Counted from the first letter of the stretch, positions 11,360 through 23,867 are shown. The stretch is 64,000 nt of DNA from Ovis canadensis (GCF_042477335.2 NC_091246.1:211915501-211979500); one strand, 5' to 3'. Notes: generated from the sequence alone by a model not told the origin. A program made the numbers and translations.

Positions 11360-11451
11360 TTCAGGAATTAAAGCATCAGCTCTGCAGCTAGGCTGCCTGG
11401 GTCCAGATCTTGACTTTGCCACAAGTTAGCTGTGTGATCGTGGGTAACTTT
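11360..11451 (+). repeat. MIR SINE (5' half)
   Basis: GCATCAGCTCTGCAGCTAGG, CTGCCTGGGTCCAGATCTTG and TTAGCTGTGTGATCGTGGG are the 5' half of MIR. Confidence 0.8.
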
Positions 11452-11786
11452 AGGTTCCCCACAAAAGATCCTCAAACAAGCAATTGGGTGCAGGTAGTTT
11501 ATTTGCAAGTTAATCCCAAGAAGCACAAGTGAAGACAGGGACAAGAAAGGAGAAAAAGCCCCTAAAACTGTGCAAATGGGAAGGTTACTGCTGCAGGTAG
11601 GGGATCTGGAGCTTTGAGTCAATGACATTGCATGAAGAATCAGCCTGAGCTGTCCCACCAAAGGAAGAGGAAGCTGGGTCATTGGTGCGTGAATTTGTGA
11701 ACTCATCAAAACCTTTTAAAATTGAAATACATTTTGTATGTAACATTGTGTAAATTTGACTTACATGTTGATTTGGTATACTTATT
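11452..11786. other. Unclassified, possibly an old repeat
   Basis: TTGGGTGCAGGTAGTTTATTTGC and the following AATCCCAAGAAGCAC suggest an old interspersed repeat, but I cannot name it. No gene seen. Confidence 0.35.
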
Positions 11787-12686
11787 CAGTTCAGTTCAGT
11801 TCAGTTTAGTCGCTCAGTCATTTCTGACTCTTTGCGACCCCATGAACCGCAGCATGCCAGCCCTCTCTGTTCATCACCAACTCCTGGAGTCCACCCAAAC
11901 CCATGTCATTGAGTCAGTGATGCCATCCAGCCATCTCATCCTCTGTCGTCCCCTTCTCCTCCTGCCTTCAATCTTTCCCAAAATCAGGGTCTTTTCAAAT
12001 GAGAGCTCTTCGCATCAGGTGGCCAAAATATTGGAGTTTCAGCTTCAACATCAGTCCTTCCAATGAACACCCAGGACTGATCTCCTTTAGGATGGACTGG
12101 TTGGATCTCCTTGCAGTCCAAGGGACTCTCAAGAGTTTTCTCCAACACCACAGTTCAAAAGCATCTATTCTTAATACAGTATTTGTCATACAGTATTTCT
12201 CTTCTCAGCTTTCTTTATAGTCCAGCTCTCACATCCATACATGACTACTGGAAAAACCATAGCCTTGACTAGATGGACCTTTGTTGACAAAGTAATGTCT
12301 CTGCTTTTCAATATGCTGTCTAGGTTGGTCATAACTTTCCTTCCAAGGAGTAAGCGTCTTTTAATTTCATGGCTGCAGTCACCATCTGCAGTGATTTTGG
12401 AGCCCCCCCGAATAAAGTCAGCCACTGTTTCCACTGTTTCCCCATCTATTTCCCATGAAGTGATGGGACCTGATGCCATGATCTTCATTTTCTGAATGTT
12501 GAGCTTTAAGCCAACTTTTTCACTCTCCTCTTTCACTTTCATAAAGAGGCTCTTTAGCACCTCTTTGCTTTCTGCCATAAGGGTGGTGTCATCTGCATAT
12601 CTGAGGTTATTGATATTTCTCCTGGCAATCTTGATTCCAGCTTGTGCTTCATCCAACCCAGCATTTTTCATGATGTACTCTGCATA
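11787..12686 (-). repeat. BovB LINE, ~900 bp (antisense)
   Basis: Runs from the CAGTTCAGTTCAG terminus back into the reverse transcriptase region. Minus-strand frames at 11995-12189 and 12186-12671 carry RYADDTTLMAES (the catalytic YADD box), [17 protein letters not shown] and FGHLMRR, split by a frameshift. Near 12169-12200 an extra ~30 bases contain a near-perfect duplication of ATACAGTATTT. 5'-truncated and inactive. Confidence 0.95.
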
Positions 12687-12699
12687 TTATTAATATATA

Positions 12700-13310
12700 C
12701 ATGTGATACATTTGTATATGGTAGTACGATTGCCATTATAGAATAGTCAGCACTCTATCTAGTCTGCACATAATTATCATTTCTATTTTGTGATGGAAAT
12801 AAGATCCAGCTTATTAGCAAGTTTACTGATTATAATACAATATTGTTGTTTATATTCACCTTATGCTACGTTTGTTCTCTGTCTATTCATTGCAAGTGTG
12901 TGTCCGTAGACAACATCTCTCCTATTCTCTGACTCCCAGTCTCTGGTAACCACCATTTTACTCTCTGTTTTAAGGAGTTTAGCTTTTTAAGATTCCACAT
13001 GGAAGTGATGTCATACAGTGTTTCTCTTCTCTGCTTGACTTGTCTCACTCTGCCGTAGGTCTGGAAGATCTATCCATATTGTCACAGATGGCAGGGTTTC
13101 CTCCTCTTTCATAGCTGAATAATCTTCCGTAGTATAAATATACTGCATCTTCTTTACCCTTTCACTCATCAATGGACCTTAAGTTGTTTCTATATCTTGG
13201 TTATTGTAAGTCATGGTGCAATAAACATGGGCATGCCTTATTCAATAACCTGGTTTTGTTTCCTCTAGAAATATACCCGAAAGTAGAATTTCTAGATCAT
13301 AGGGTGAACT
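12700..13310 (-). repeat. L1 LINE 3' region (antisense)
   Basis: AACCACCATTTTACTCTCTG, AGATTCCACATGGAAGTG, CATCAATGGACCTTAAGTTG and ATTGTAAGTCATGGTGCAATA follow the antisense order of a mammalian L1 3' end. Confidence 0.85.
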
Positions 13311-14097
13311 TCATTGATCAAGAGTTATTCTTGGGGGGAGGATAAAGTACTCAGCTCTTCTAGGATGCTCTACTCATGGACTGGGCGATAGAAAGCCCTA
13401 AGGCAGAGAGCCTGAGATGATGGAAACACGAAGCAAGAACCTGTCTTTGCACAGAAAATGTCCACAGCCACTGTAGGTGACATCACATCTTTAGGTGAGC
13501 CAGGGGGACAGGATCAGAGCATCAGGTGTCTGATACACACTGTGTCTTTTCTTTCTTGTTTGTCTGTATATTAGATCTATTGAGGAGACTTTCTAAATGA
13601 CAGCTAAATGCCATGTATGAACTTTGATTAGATCCATGATAAAAAGTACAGCTATAAAGAACCTTATTAGGATGACTGAGGAAATTTAAGTCTACATGGG
13701 TCTGCCTATTAGGTAACATGATTGTAGTACTATTAAATTTCTGGAGTATGATAATCATGTTGAGGCTATTTAGGAGATGATCCTTATTCTTCAGAGATAC
13801 ATGTTAAAGTATTTATGGGTAAAGTGGAATGATGTTTGCAGCTTGCTTTCACTTGTTTCCAAAAGGAAAAATTAAACACACACGTGCATGCACATGGAGT
13901 GAGGGACAGAAAGCAGATGTGGCAACATTTTAACAGTTGGTGAATGGAGGTAAGGGTACAAGTGTTCACTGTACTATTATTTTATGACTTTCACATAAGC
14001 TTCCTTTTTTCCCCAAAATAGAGCAGGAAAAATGTAAAGAGCAGACTCTGTCCCCTAGAATTGCTATGAGAATTAACTGAGGGCTCCTGTGGAGGGG
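13311..14097. other. Intergenic, nothing recognised
   Basis: No supported gene. Minus-strand frames at 13522-14181 are short and unlike any family I know. Confidence 0.5.
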
Positions 14098-14335
14098 TGT
14101 GCAGTGTGGCTTAAAGACTTGGTCCAGGCTGCCTGAGCCCAAACTCTCTCTTTCATTAGCTACCTGGGTGACCTTAGGCAAGGGGCTTACTTGGGTTACC
14201 TAGGTGTCCTCACTTGCCATCTGGGACTAATAAAAGTGCCTTCTTTATGAGGTTGTTGTGAGAATTAAATGGAAAAATGCATATACAGCGCTGAGAATAA
14301 CGCCTGGCATCTGGCAAATATGTAACCAATGTTAC
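14098..14335 (+). repeat. MIR SINE
   Basis: GGCTGCCTGAGCCCAAACTC, GTGACCTTAGGCAAGG, TGAGGTTGTTGTGAGAATTAA and ACGCCTGGCATCTGGC in MIR order. Confidence 0.85.
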
Positions 14336-14909
14336 GTATCATATCATCACCACAAGTGAGCATACATCCTAGTTTCCTACTATTCTCTCAAAAGGAAAAG
14401 TGTCCCAATTTCAGCAGTAAATAACATACTCACCCTGTCATTACCTTATTAATGTGCTGGAGAGCTAGTAAATAAAACTGTATAAGAACAGTAACACTGT
14501 CCTAGCTGGTGCTGTCAGTTCTCTTTTTTATCTTCCCCCAGAGCATGGTCTTGTCTATGTCAGGAGCAGAACTGTGGGGCAATAAGTAGTGGGCTGGGAG
14601 TCAGGAAGGAGATGAGAGAACAGTGTGAAACAGGCATGAAAAGTAGGGATTGATGCCCAACAAAAGAGAGAATACAGGATTCAACTATGGGGACCACAAG
14701 TCCTTGAGAGAGATGTTGGACCACTGGGCAAGCCCCAGGCATACAGTGGAGGGGCAAACTGGGGCTTAGTTACTACAAATGTGAGCAGAAGGTGAAGGTT
14801 GATCAAAGATGAAGCAAGGCAGATGGTGCAGTTAGTGACAAGCCAGAGCATGCCAGGAGAATGGTCATCATCATGCTTACATTTCCTAGCCTTACATTAG
14901 CCCTACAAA
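14336..14909. other. Intergenic, nothing recognised
   Basis: No gene or classifiable repeat seen. Confidence 0.45.
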
Positions 14910-15066
14910 AGCTGGTGTGGTACAATACATCAAAAGACCAAATTTTCAGTCCTAGCTCTGCTGCTGACTTGCTGAGAGACCTTCCAAGATGATACTCACT
15001 CTCTAAGCCTTGACTTTATTATCTATAAAGATGAGGCATCAGTTCCCTGCTTGCCTTCTAACCCTG
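14910..15066 (+). repeat. MIR SINE (first of two)
   Basis: CAGTCCTAGCTCTGCTGCTG, CTCTCTAAGCCTTGACTTTA and TATCTATAAAGATGAGG are MIR core features. Confidence 0.75.
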
Positions 15067-15070
15067 AGGA

Positions 15071-15262
15071 GCCAGAGTAGTTAAGAGCACAGACTTTAGT
15101 ATCAGATAGAATGGGTTTCACTCCACAACAATGTGATGGTGGGTAAATCACTCGGCCCCCTAAGCCTTGATATCCTCACCTGTTACATAAGGGAAATGAT
15201 TGTATCTTAGGGATGTTATCAACATTAAAAGAGCTAAAGCATCAACTCAGTGTCTGTGATGG
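15071..15262 (+). repeat. MIR SINE (second of two)
   Basis: Starts GTAGTTAAGAGCACAGACT, the usual MIR 5' phrase, immediately downstream of the previous MIR in the same orientation. Confidence 0.8.
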
Positions 15263-15333
15263 GGACCACATGTACTATTCAGGAGTAGGCTCAGCTGCAA
15301 GTCATTGACATACCCCTAAGCAGCACCAATATT

Positions 15334-15557
15334 GGACTTCCCATGTGGCACTAGCGGTAAAGAGCCCACCTGACATTGCAGGAGATGTAAAAGACACCAG
15401 TTCAATCCCTGGGTCGGAAAGATCCCCTGGAGAAAGGCATGGCATTCCATTCCAATATTCTTGCCTGGAGAATCCCATGGACAGAGAGGCCTGGCAGACT
15501 ATAGCCCATAGGGTTGCACAGAGTCAGATACAACTGAAGTGACTTGGCACTGCACAG
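15334..15557 (+). repeat. Bov-tA SINE
   Basis: Begins GGACTTCCCATGTGGCACTAG (Bov-tA2-like head), with the GATCCCCTGGAGAAAGGCATG body and a GACTTGGCACTGCACAG end. Confidence 0.92.
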
Positions 15558-17830
15558 TGGTGATTTTAAAAGACGAGAGTCTGTTTTTCTTCCAGGTCCA
15601 GGAAGTGCACAGGTATCAGACCAGGAGTTAAGTGGCATTCTGCCATTTTGGGCATTCAGGGACTTTCCATTGTGTCGTTCTGCCCTGAGTGACTTTCCCA
15701 AGGTCACCCACTGATTCAAGAGGGGCGCTGGAAAATATTATCTTTATGTGCGGGCAACCACCAATCAAAAACCAGGAGATTTTATGGAAAGAAAAGAGAA
15801 ATAGATCTTGAGAATAATTAGTAGTCTCCGTCACAGCCTTCAGTAAGTGTTAACAGGTATTTGCATCACTACTATAGAACTATTTGCACCAGATTGAAGT
15901 ATTTTGCATACATTTGTTATTGTTATTCTAATGATATTACATGTAAGAATTAAATAGCTCCAGGATATTTAATTAAAAGGATTAAAGATAACCATCAAAA
16001 AGATTATTATAAAAATAGATTCCCATTAGACTTTTACTTTCACCCCAGACACTGAGAAGCTTAAGGATAGAGAAATGAGTGTCACTGGCATCTGATTTCA
16101 TATTTATAACAGTATACACACAACAAAATGGATTATGTCCTAAAATGAATGAGAATCTATGGTTTGGTTGATGAACTAAAGATGATATAGAAAAGAAATC
16201 AAGCAGTCATAGGCCCTTAAATGTCTAATAATAGTACATTTATTTTAATAGCCCAAAATGGAAATCCATTCCAATTTCAAATGATGAATATATATGTGCT
16301 GGAATTAAATGCTCTTAAAATGTTTACACTTCATTTTGGCTCTAAAAGGAAGAAAAACCTGAACAGCTATATGGAAAAAATAGAGATCCATCCTTCAGTG
16401 TGGATTTTGTTAATTGGCACCATTCGAGCCAATAAGACACATGCACCATAAGCTAGATATTAGAAAACTGAGAAATAAGCAATAAAATATATCACCCTAA
16501 AGATAAATGTCTAAAAGGGGAAAATACGGAATGTGCATACTCAGATTCCCTTCTCTCAAGCTATGTTTAATGTTATTTGAAACTTTTCATTTGCTCACAT
16601 GTACATGAAGACCTAAACACCAGATTGGAATGCTGATAACAGAAGTCTCCAGAGTACAGCAGATCTCTAGACTTTTTTACTTGTTAATTCCTTAATCTTT
16701 AATCATGATATAATTTTTGATGTGTTCAGTGATTTCTCATCTATCTTCCCTTTTGCATGATCCGACTAAATGCAGCAAGGATGCTTGTGGGAAACCACTC
16801 CATCCTTCACATCCACCTGGCAGGGTATTAACATGCCATTCAGGGAGCACAAGCAACACAGGGAAACAGCCGCATAATTAAATCATGCCATCAGCCTCTG
16901 AAGTGCATTCCCTACTGTGCGGCTCCAGGTGAAAGTGCTTTTAAATACAGATCACCTAGGGGTCTCAGGAGCAAATCGAAGTCTTCCTTATATTCCATCA
17001 GAAGAAATAGAACAGGATGTAGCAGTTAAGAGGCAAAGACCCCCAGCTATTTCCTCTCAATGATTTTCAGCTCATTTTGCAAAAATATCCAGCTACCATT
17101 TATGTCTACATGATGTTAATATCTGTTTGGAAAGCGGAAAATTTATATAAATGAATCAAGTAGTGAGTCTAATCACCTATTAGGAATCAAATATCTGGTG
17201 TCTTCCTTGAGCGAATAGAATGTATTTTCTTGCTTGACCCTGTGCTCCGATAATGGCCCAGTTCTACCATATCCTCCTTTCTTGGCTTCTTGTATTTGTC
17301 AATTCACCACCATCTATACAGGCACCTCCAGAGGACTCAGATCTCAAGCGCTTTCTGTAATGATCTAGCTTTGGATTTCAGATTTCCTTTGCTTTTTAAT
17401 GGTTTGTATTTTAATATCTATGGATGCCCTTGCTGCCTTCTCCACTTTTTTCTCCTCCTTTTACTTATTTTTCCCCTCCGTCTTTTCTACCCCTAGGCTC
17501 TGTCTCTCTGCCCCATCCCCTTCCAGTATTTTCTATTTCCTTGGTGGTGACACAGAGTAAGTAATTTTCTCTCTTGTATTGTTTTCCCTCATTTCAGGGC
17601 AAGCTGCTGACTTAGGTGCCCCATCACTGGATTCTTCTGCAGTTGCCAGACCTTGAGACATAGGCTGCAGTCTGTGCCATAGGAGGAGATGAGCTATAGT
17701 CTCATTTTACAGGAAGGGTTAAAAGTGGCTAGAATATTTAGGAAAAGGGAAAAGAGGGGCACTGATGCATAAGGAGAAAAAGCATCGTCTCAGATCACTA
17801 CATGTTTATCATTCAACACTGAAAAGCTGA
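15558..17830. other. Intergenic, nothing recognised
   Basis: Long stretch with no gene. There is a pyrimidine-rich patch at about 17430-17550 but no supported exon at it. Confidence 0.5.
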
Positions 17831-17839
17831 GTTGTCTCT

Positions 17840-18260
17840 TATCAGTCAAAATTCCAGCAGGAAAACAGATGACAGAACTTAGCAGGGGTCGATAAAAAGA
17901 GTTTGGTTAAGATGCTGTTTACAAAGGTATAGGCATGATTCAGGGGACTCAGCAAGAAATAGTGAAGCACGCTGGAACTGGCAAATAGTGGGAAGCAAGC
18001 ACCAGCCTAGGCCTAAATTGCGAGCTGTAAGGATATTTACTCAAGTAGGAAAAATCTATATGGGCAGGAGAGGGCCACCAGATACAAGTCTGCTACAGGT
18101 ACAGGTAGAGACTGTGGTGTTACAGAGACCAAGCCAAACTAGAGTGCCCCAAGAGAAAGACACTGAGAAAATAACTGAAGAAATATTACCCTGACCCCTC
18201 TTGCCCCACAATCTCCTGCTGGCCCTCCCATTGGCCAGACCAAACAGGAAGCCAGAGGGT
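17840..18260 (+). repeat. Ancient interspersed repeat, family not assigned
   Basis: GAGTTTGGTTAAGATGCTGTTTAC, AATCTCCTGCTGGCCCTCCC and ATTGGCCAGACCAAACAGGAAGCCAGAGGG occur in a layout I associate with a common old mammalian repeat. No subfamily assigned; the first and third phrases here continue across more bases than listed. Confidence 0.4.
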
Positions 18261-18640
18261 AAGGAAGTTGATGCTGTTCCTAGAGTATAGAAGCATAGAG
18301 GATGATTCTGGAAAGCAAAGAATATCTACTACAATAAGCTTTTTTTTATGAATTTGACTTGAGCATGTAGTTTTGTGCAGTGACACAGATGATGAAAAAA
18401 TATTGATGAGGATGAAGTGGACAAATACGATGGAAGTGGTAGTGTTGATAACTGGTAGGGGTGACATCATCTTACTTTCATAGGATACTTCTTGCTTCCA
18501 AATGGCTTCTATACGCATATCTCATTGGCCCCAGAAATAAATAAACAAACTGTGAAGTCCTTGATTAGCTTTGTGAATGATGGTGTCTTGGCAAAATGTC
18601 AGTTTGGTGGTTGATATGTAACTAAAATAGTTTTTCACTT
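18261..18640. other. Intergenic, nothing recognised
   Basis: No gene or clear repeat. The minus-strand frame at 18186-18518 has no recognisable family. Confidence 0.45.
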
Positions 18641-18649
18641 ATTATTATT

Positions 18650-18705
18650 ATATATATTGAAAGCCTACTATGTGCCAGTCTTTGTGTTAGCTCTGAGAGA
18701 AAGCC
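18650..18705 (-). repeat. L2 or MIR 3' fragment (antisense)
   Basis: GAAAGCCTACTATGTGCCAG is the antisense terminal phrase shared by L2 and MIR; too short to separate them. Confidence 0.6.
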
Positions 18706-18914
18706 TCCGTTTCTTCCTTCTATACTCTATACTTACCTGTGACTTTAGACAACCAGACTCAGGTATAACACCATCCAGAGTTATTGCTCAGACTTGGAGT
18801 TGAGTAGGATGCCTGCAAGTATGATAATAGGGGCTGGGTCCATCTTATACTTTGTACTCTACAGGGGTTTCTGGTTCCTCCTTGTCTTATTTTGCTTGAT
18901 GTTGAATGCTGGGA

Positions 18915-19137
18915 GCTTTCCAGCTTAGTGGCTTAGTGGTAAATAATCTGCTTGCCAATGCAGGAGACACAAGAGATGTGGGTTCGGCCCTAGGTGGGAA
19001 AGATCCTCTGGAGCAGGAAATGGCAACCCATTCCAGTATTCTTGCCTGGAAAATTCCAAGTACAGAGGAATCTGGTGGACAACAGTTCCTGAGATCTCAA
19101 AGAGTCGGACATGACTAAACAACTGAGCATGCACTCG
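18915..19137 (+). repeat. Bov-tA SINE
   Basis: Full length, bounded by the 11-bp duplication GAATGCTGGGA at 18904-18914 and 19138-19148. Confidence 0.95.
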
Positions 19138-19299
19138 GAATGCTGGGAAATGTGGAAATACCAAGTTAAAAGCAAATATAGCTATTACATTTTGATTTTA
19201 ATCCCTGACAAACAGCAATAGCAATATTGTTTTGTTTCAGTTTTCTGTGTTTTCAGTTTGTTAAAGACCTGTAGTATCTCTTTGCTGAGGAAGTTGATT

Positions 19300-19495
19300 G
19301 GTGAATTAGAAAGAACATGGGGCTTACACACAGAAGATGGAAGCTTTAAGACCTGGATCCGTTACACCCTAGCTCTTGGGTGTCAGACAAGTCATTTGTT
19401 TTCTCTGAGACTCAATTTCTTCATCTATAAAATTGGTATAATATTGTTCAGCAGACAAGGTTGCTATATGAATTAAATGAGTATATGAAATTTTT
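19300..19495 (+). repeat. MIR SINE
   Basis: AAGACCTGGATCCGTTACACC, CTGAGACTCAATTTCTTCATC and GCTATATGAATTAAATGAG are in MIR order. Confidence 0.75.
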
Positions 19496-19914
19496 GTTTA
19501 AACTACAAAGATTGATCCAAATTTTAGTTCTTATAAGAATTGGCTGGTGAATTCACTGAAATATTCAAATAGTTTTCTGTCAAAAATTTGGATATTGAGA
19601 CCCAGTTAATTTTATTTCTCATCTAGATATTTGGCATCAGGCCACATAACCACAAGAACTTTTATAAAATTTCTGTGCAAATGCATTTCCCTGCAAATGA
19701 AGAGAATTCTTTCTATAAAAGGATTATTTCTCAATAAGTTCATCTGAAGGTAACTGTTCTTCTTTTAGAATTCAACTATAACTTCAGGCACAGGCTTCCT
19801 CTACCTCAGTCTTGCCCCTTTTCTGCTGTTCATTCAGAGGATTTTGACTTGTGCCTACCCTATAACTTACTTCTCTGAAGAATCTTCCAGAGGCTGTGGT
19901 TTCAACTTAACTGG
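19496..19914. other. Intergenic, nothing recognised
   Basis: No supported feature. Confidence 0.45.
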
Positions 19915-20030
19915 GTGAGAATGTGGTGAATCCTAGCCCCACCATTTCTGAGCTGTGTGACTGGGAAATGGCTTCACCTCTTTGAGCCTCAATTTCCTCA
20001 TTTAAAAAATGGAGGATAGTGTTGGTTATT
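19915..20030 (+). repeat. MIR SINE fragment
   Basis: GAGCTGTGTGACTGGG and GAGCCTCAATTTCCTCATTT are MIR core phrases. Confidence 0.8.
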
Positions 20031-20465
20031 TCCACTTAGCTCTCACTCAGCAACAAAGCCCATAGTTCTTTCTTCTCTGCCCTGGGACTCCAACCCCTAC
20101 AGATATCATCAGTGCAACTCACTGGGGTCTAGCCAATAGGATATCACTATGTAGAAGAGAGAGAGGTTGGGTTATTTCTTAATCCTCTTTTACTTATCAT
20201 TACAACTCTGACAGTGGCCACAGGCCTCCGAGATCAGCTTTGGACTTGGTACTGTCTCCATGGTGCTAGCAACCACCATCTCCGGTAACGCTAGTCCTCG
20301 CCTTTCTCCTTCAGGTCAAAGCAGCTCACAATTTGCTAGCCCCTGGTACCTTGCCAGCCATATTGGGATGTCCATATACCTGTGTATATTCTCTTCACTA
20401 AATTGTCTTCAGGATCATACCTTCTCATGCTTTGAGTATTTTGCTGGGACACTTGCTGATACAGG

Positions 20466-20582
20466 GATTTAATAATAATGGGTACTTTCTAGGGTTATGG
20501 ATTAAAGATAAAGTAAATAAGTAGACACAGAACAAGGGCTGAGATATAAGATGTCAATAAACATCAGCTCTTATCATCTTGC
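20466..20582 (+). repeat. MIR-like 3' fragment
   Basis: AGGGTTATGGATTAAAG and ATGTCAATAAACATCAGCTC resemble the MIR 3' end at low identity. Confidence 0.5.
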
Positions 20583-20667
20583 TCTCCACCCACGAAGCCT
20601 TAGTTTTCTGACTTGCTTCTCACCTCAGCCTAGAAATCAACATTTAGGTCCCCTTCATCCTATGCCT

Positions 20668-20718
20668 CAGTTCAGTTCAGTTCAGTTCAGTCACTCAGTC
20701 ATGTCCAACTCTTTGCCT
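20668..20718 (-). repeat. Very short BovB 3' end (antisense)
   Basis: About 50 bp: four CAGTT units then CACTCAGTCATGTCC. Flanks TATGCCT and TTTGCCT suggest it inserted in this extremely truncated form. Confidence 0.8.
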
Positions 20719-21054
20719 ACCCTAGTTCTAACCCCTCTCTGGCCCAGCTTCTGATACCTCATTTTTCTAGATTGTCCAGTAGAGAGATTGAAAAAGATCA
20801 AACATTCCTAAAAATAACTAATTTACACTCTTAAAGAAAATCAATCTAAAAAATTATGCAAACAATTGGAAAGTACATTGAGTGACCATGTCATTAACTA
20901 TCTTTCTTGAATTATAGCTTTGGCATATGTATGCAGTGGAGTAATTTGTGGAGAAATAGATGAAAAACTAATTGTTAACCTCAACAGGCGATCCATCCTG
21001 AGTAAATCATAAAGGGTGGAACAGATTGGATAATCACACAGACTAGTAACAGAG

Positions 21055-21324
21055 AAGTCAATGGCACCCCACTCCAGTACTCTTGCCTGGAAACTCCCAT
21101 GGACAGAGGAGCCCGGTGGGCTGCAGACCATGGGGTCGATAAGAGTCGGACACGACTGAGTGACTTCACTTTCACTTTTCACTTTCATGCATTGAAGAAG
21201 GAAATGGCAACCCATTCCAGTATTCTTGCCTGGAGAATGCCAGGGACAGGGGAGCCTGGTGGGCTGCCGTCTATGGGGTTGCACAGAGTCAGATACGACT
21301 GAAGCCACTCAGCAGCAGCAGCAG
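21055..21324 (+). repeat. Bov-A2 dimeric SINE
   Basis: Two Bov-A monomers joined by TTCACTTTCACTTTTCACTT and ending in a (CAG)n tail at 21310-21324. Confidence 0.95.
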
Positions 21325-22009
21325 TAGGAGTAATGGTAATAGCAGTAAATTCAAGTTTGTCAGAATAATTGAAGAGGTTCATAAAACACAATAAAGTCCA
21401 GTTTTAAAAAATAATTATTAGATTTTGAGGTTTTTAAAAAATAAACAAATTTTAAAATCTCATTTTGCCAGGATACAAAATCTGCCTTTAAAAATCAGTA
21501 AGGAAGTTTGGAACATTGTAGAGAAATAGAATTAAAATAACTTCTGTTTTGTTGTGTTTTTTAAATAGCAAACAGTCAGTGTTTCAGTGAGATTATTTCC
21601 AAACCTATGTTGTGTAATTTTAGGGGCGACTTCCATAGATATATTTTGGTACTGTACCATTTCTGACCAGAAAACAGAGCCACTCCGAGCTAGGGCAAAG
21701 AGGGGCTAGAAGCCTGCAGCTGCTCAAGAAACAGTCACAAACTACTTCCCTGAAGTACTAGCATGGGTAGAATAATCAGAGCTCTCAGGAGAGTCTTTAA
21801 GTTATAAGAACCTAACCAGCAAAGCAAAATCACGAACTACAGTGCAGGATCTCTGAGAGGAGGTCTGCAAAGGACTGCAGAGAGGATGCTGCTGCCATGT
21901 CTGATCTTTGTTGACACATTATAATCCAGAGCCACCTGGATTTTGAAGGGCATGGTTATTGTATCGACGAGCCAGCCCCAGACAATCCACCAGAAGTCCT
22001 ACTAGACAC
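21325..22009. other. Intergenic, nothing recognised
   Basis: No gene or known repeat identified. Confidence 0.45.
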
Positions 22010-22165
22010 CATCTTTAGGCACTTTAGAACCCTGTCTTATTTAATCATAACCAGAATCATGTGCAGTAGGTATATGTATTCCCATTTCACAGATAATTTT
22101 ACAGATAAACAGAGAGCTAAAAAGACATAGTAACTTGTTCATGGTCATGCAAATAAGCAATATGT
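22010..22165 (-). repeat. MIR SINE (antisense)
   Basis: CTTATTTAATCATAACCAG, ATTCCCATTTCACAGATAA and AACTTGTTCATGGTCATGC follow the antisense MIR order. Confidence 0.75.
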
Positions 22166-22831
22166 GTACTCACACTTGTTCAGCTTTCTGTAACATCCTC
22201 CTCCATATAAATTATGAAAGCCCATGCTTTTCTTAATATTCCAAATTGCTGTCAACATAGGACTAACATTTTCTATCGTATAAAATTAAGTATATGAGAA
22301 TGATAAGTTGGGTTAGGTTGAATGAGTCTTGCAAATGGCTGTCAATAATTTACCAAGTTCTCTCTTTTCAGGTTAGTACCCATTTTGTTGTACTCTGCAG
22401 TGCACTATAAATTTTACTCCCTTGAGTTGACTTACTACGCAGTCCCAGTGAAATAATACCTTGCTTTTCAGCTGCTGGCAGACAGTTTGGTTCTCCCAAT
22501 GGAGAAGAGTCATGAATTAAAAACTAGTCAAGCAGAAGTCAACCTTCGGGAAGTCTAAGGCTGGGAATGAGTGGGTGTGTGCTCTTAATCAGACCGGGAT
22601 TTCATTTCCACGTGCTCACCCCAAGGCCCAAGCTGAGCCCACTCAGAAACATATTCAGACTCTGGGAATTGCCTCAGAATTTAACTAGTCTTATAGGATC
22701 AGAATTTTTTCAAATAGTATGAACCTCCCCAAACAGCTGCAATCCAGACATTCATCTCTCACCTGTGTGTTTTCTGTATAAGGGAGATGTAAGGAAGGAA
22801 AAGGATGCCAATTTCTCCTTGGTGGCCACAT
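22166..22831. other. Intergenic, nothing recognised
   Basis: No gene or known repeat identified. Confidence 0.45.
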
Positions 22832-22841
22832 AAATATGAGT

Positions 22842-23119
22842 TTGCTGCTGCTGCTGCTAAGTCACTTCAGTCGTGTCTGACTCTGTGTGATGCCATAGAC
22901 GGCAGCCCACCAGGCTCCCCCATCCCTGGGATTCTCCAGGTAAGAACACTGGAGTGGGTTGCCATTTCCTTCTCCAATGCATGAAAGTGAAAAGTGAAAG
23001 TGAAGTCATTCAGTCATGTCCGACCCACAGAGACCCCATGGACTGCAGCCTACCAGGCTCCTCCGTCCATGGGATTTTCCAGGCAAGAGTACTGGAGTGG
23101 GGTGCCATTGTCTTCTCTG
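22842..23119 (-). repeat. Bov-A2 dimeric SINE (antisense)
   Basis: Starts with the CTG tail and ends GTGCCATTGTCTTCTCTG. A perfect 10-bp duplication, AAATATGAGT, lies at 22832-22841 and 23120-23129. Confidence 0.97.
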
Positions 23120-23388
23120 AAATATGAGTCTAGAAATGAGCAAAAATTAAACAGAATACAAGCTGGCCAAGAAAATATATTAATTCAAAGAAAAGAAGAG
23201 AGGTTGAGAGATTGAAGATCAAGGTGACAGCAAAGTGAATATTTTGATGGAGAAAAAGAGTAGGAAGGTTGCAAATGAATGAATCATGGTTAGAGGAGAC
23301 TCTCGGAAACTAAGAGCCTCAAAAGGAAACAGCTTTAAATGAAATGGAGATCTGGGGTGCAGATTAGGTGTCAAGTTAAAATGAAGAC

Positions 23389-23867
23389 TCAGTTCAATTC
23401 AGTTCAGTCACTCAGTTGCGTCCGACTCTTTGTGACCCCATTGATTGCAGTATGCCATGCTTCCCTGTCCATCACCAACTCCCAGAACTTGCTCAAACTC
23501 ATGTCAATCCAGCCAGTGATTCCATCCAACCATCTCATCCTTTGTCATCCACTTTGCCTCCTACCTTCAATCTTTCCCAGCATCAGGGTCTCTTCTAATG
23601 AGTCAGTTCTTTGCATCAGGTGGACAAAATATTGGAGCTTCAGCATCAGTCCTTCCAATGAACATTCAGTACTGATTTATTTTAGAATTGAGTGGTTTGA
23701 TCTCCTGGCAGTCCAAGGGACTCTCAAGAGTCTTCTCTAACACCACAGCTCAAAAGAATCAATTGTTAAGCACTCAGCTTTCTTTATAGTCCAACTCTCA
23801 TATCCATACATGACTACTGGAAAAACCATAGCTTTGACTATACAGATCTTTGTCAGCAAAGTAATGA
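23389..23867 (-). repeat. BovB LINE 3' end (antisense)
   Basis: About 480 bp covering the 3' terminus and the C-terminal coding part up to the KAMVFPVVMYG segment. More diverged than most copies here, with in-frame stops. Confidence 0.93.
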
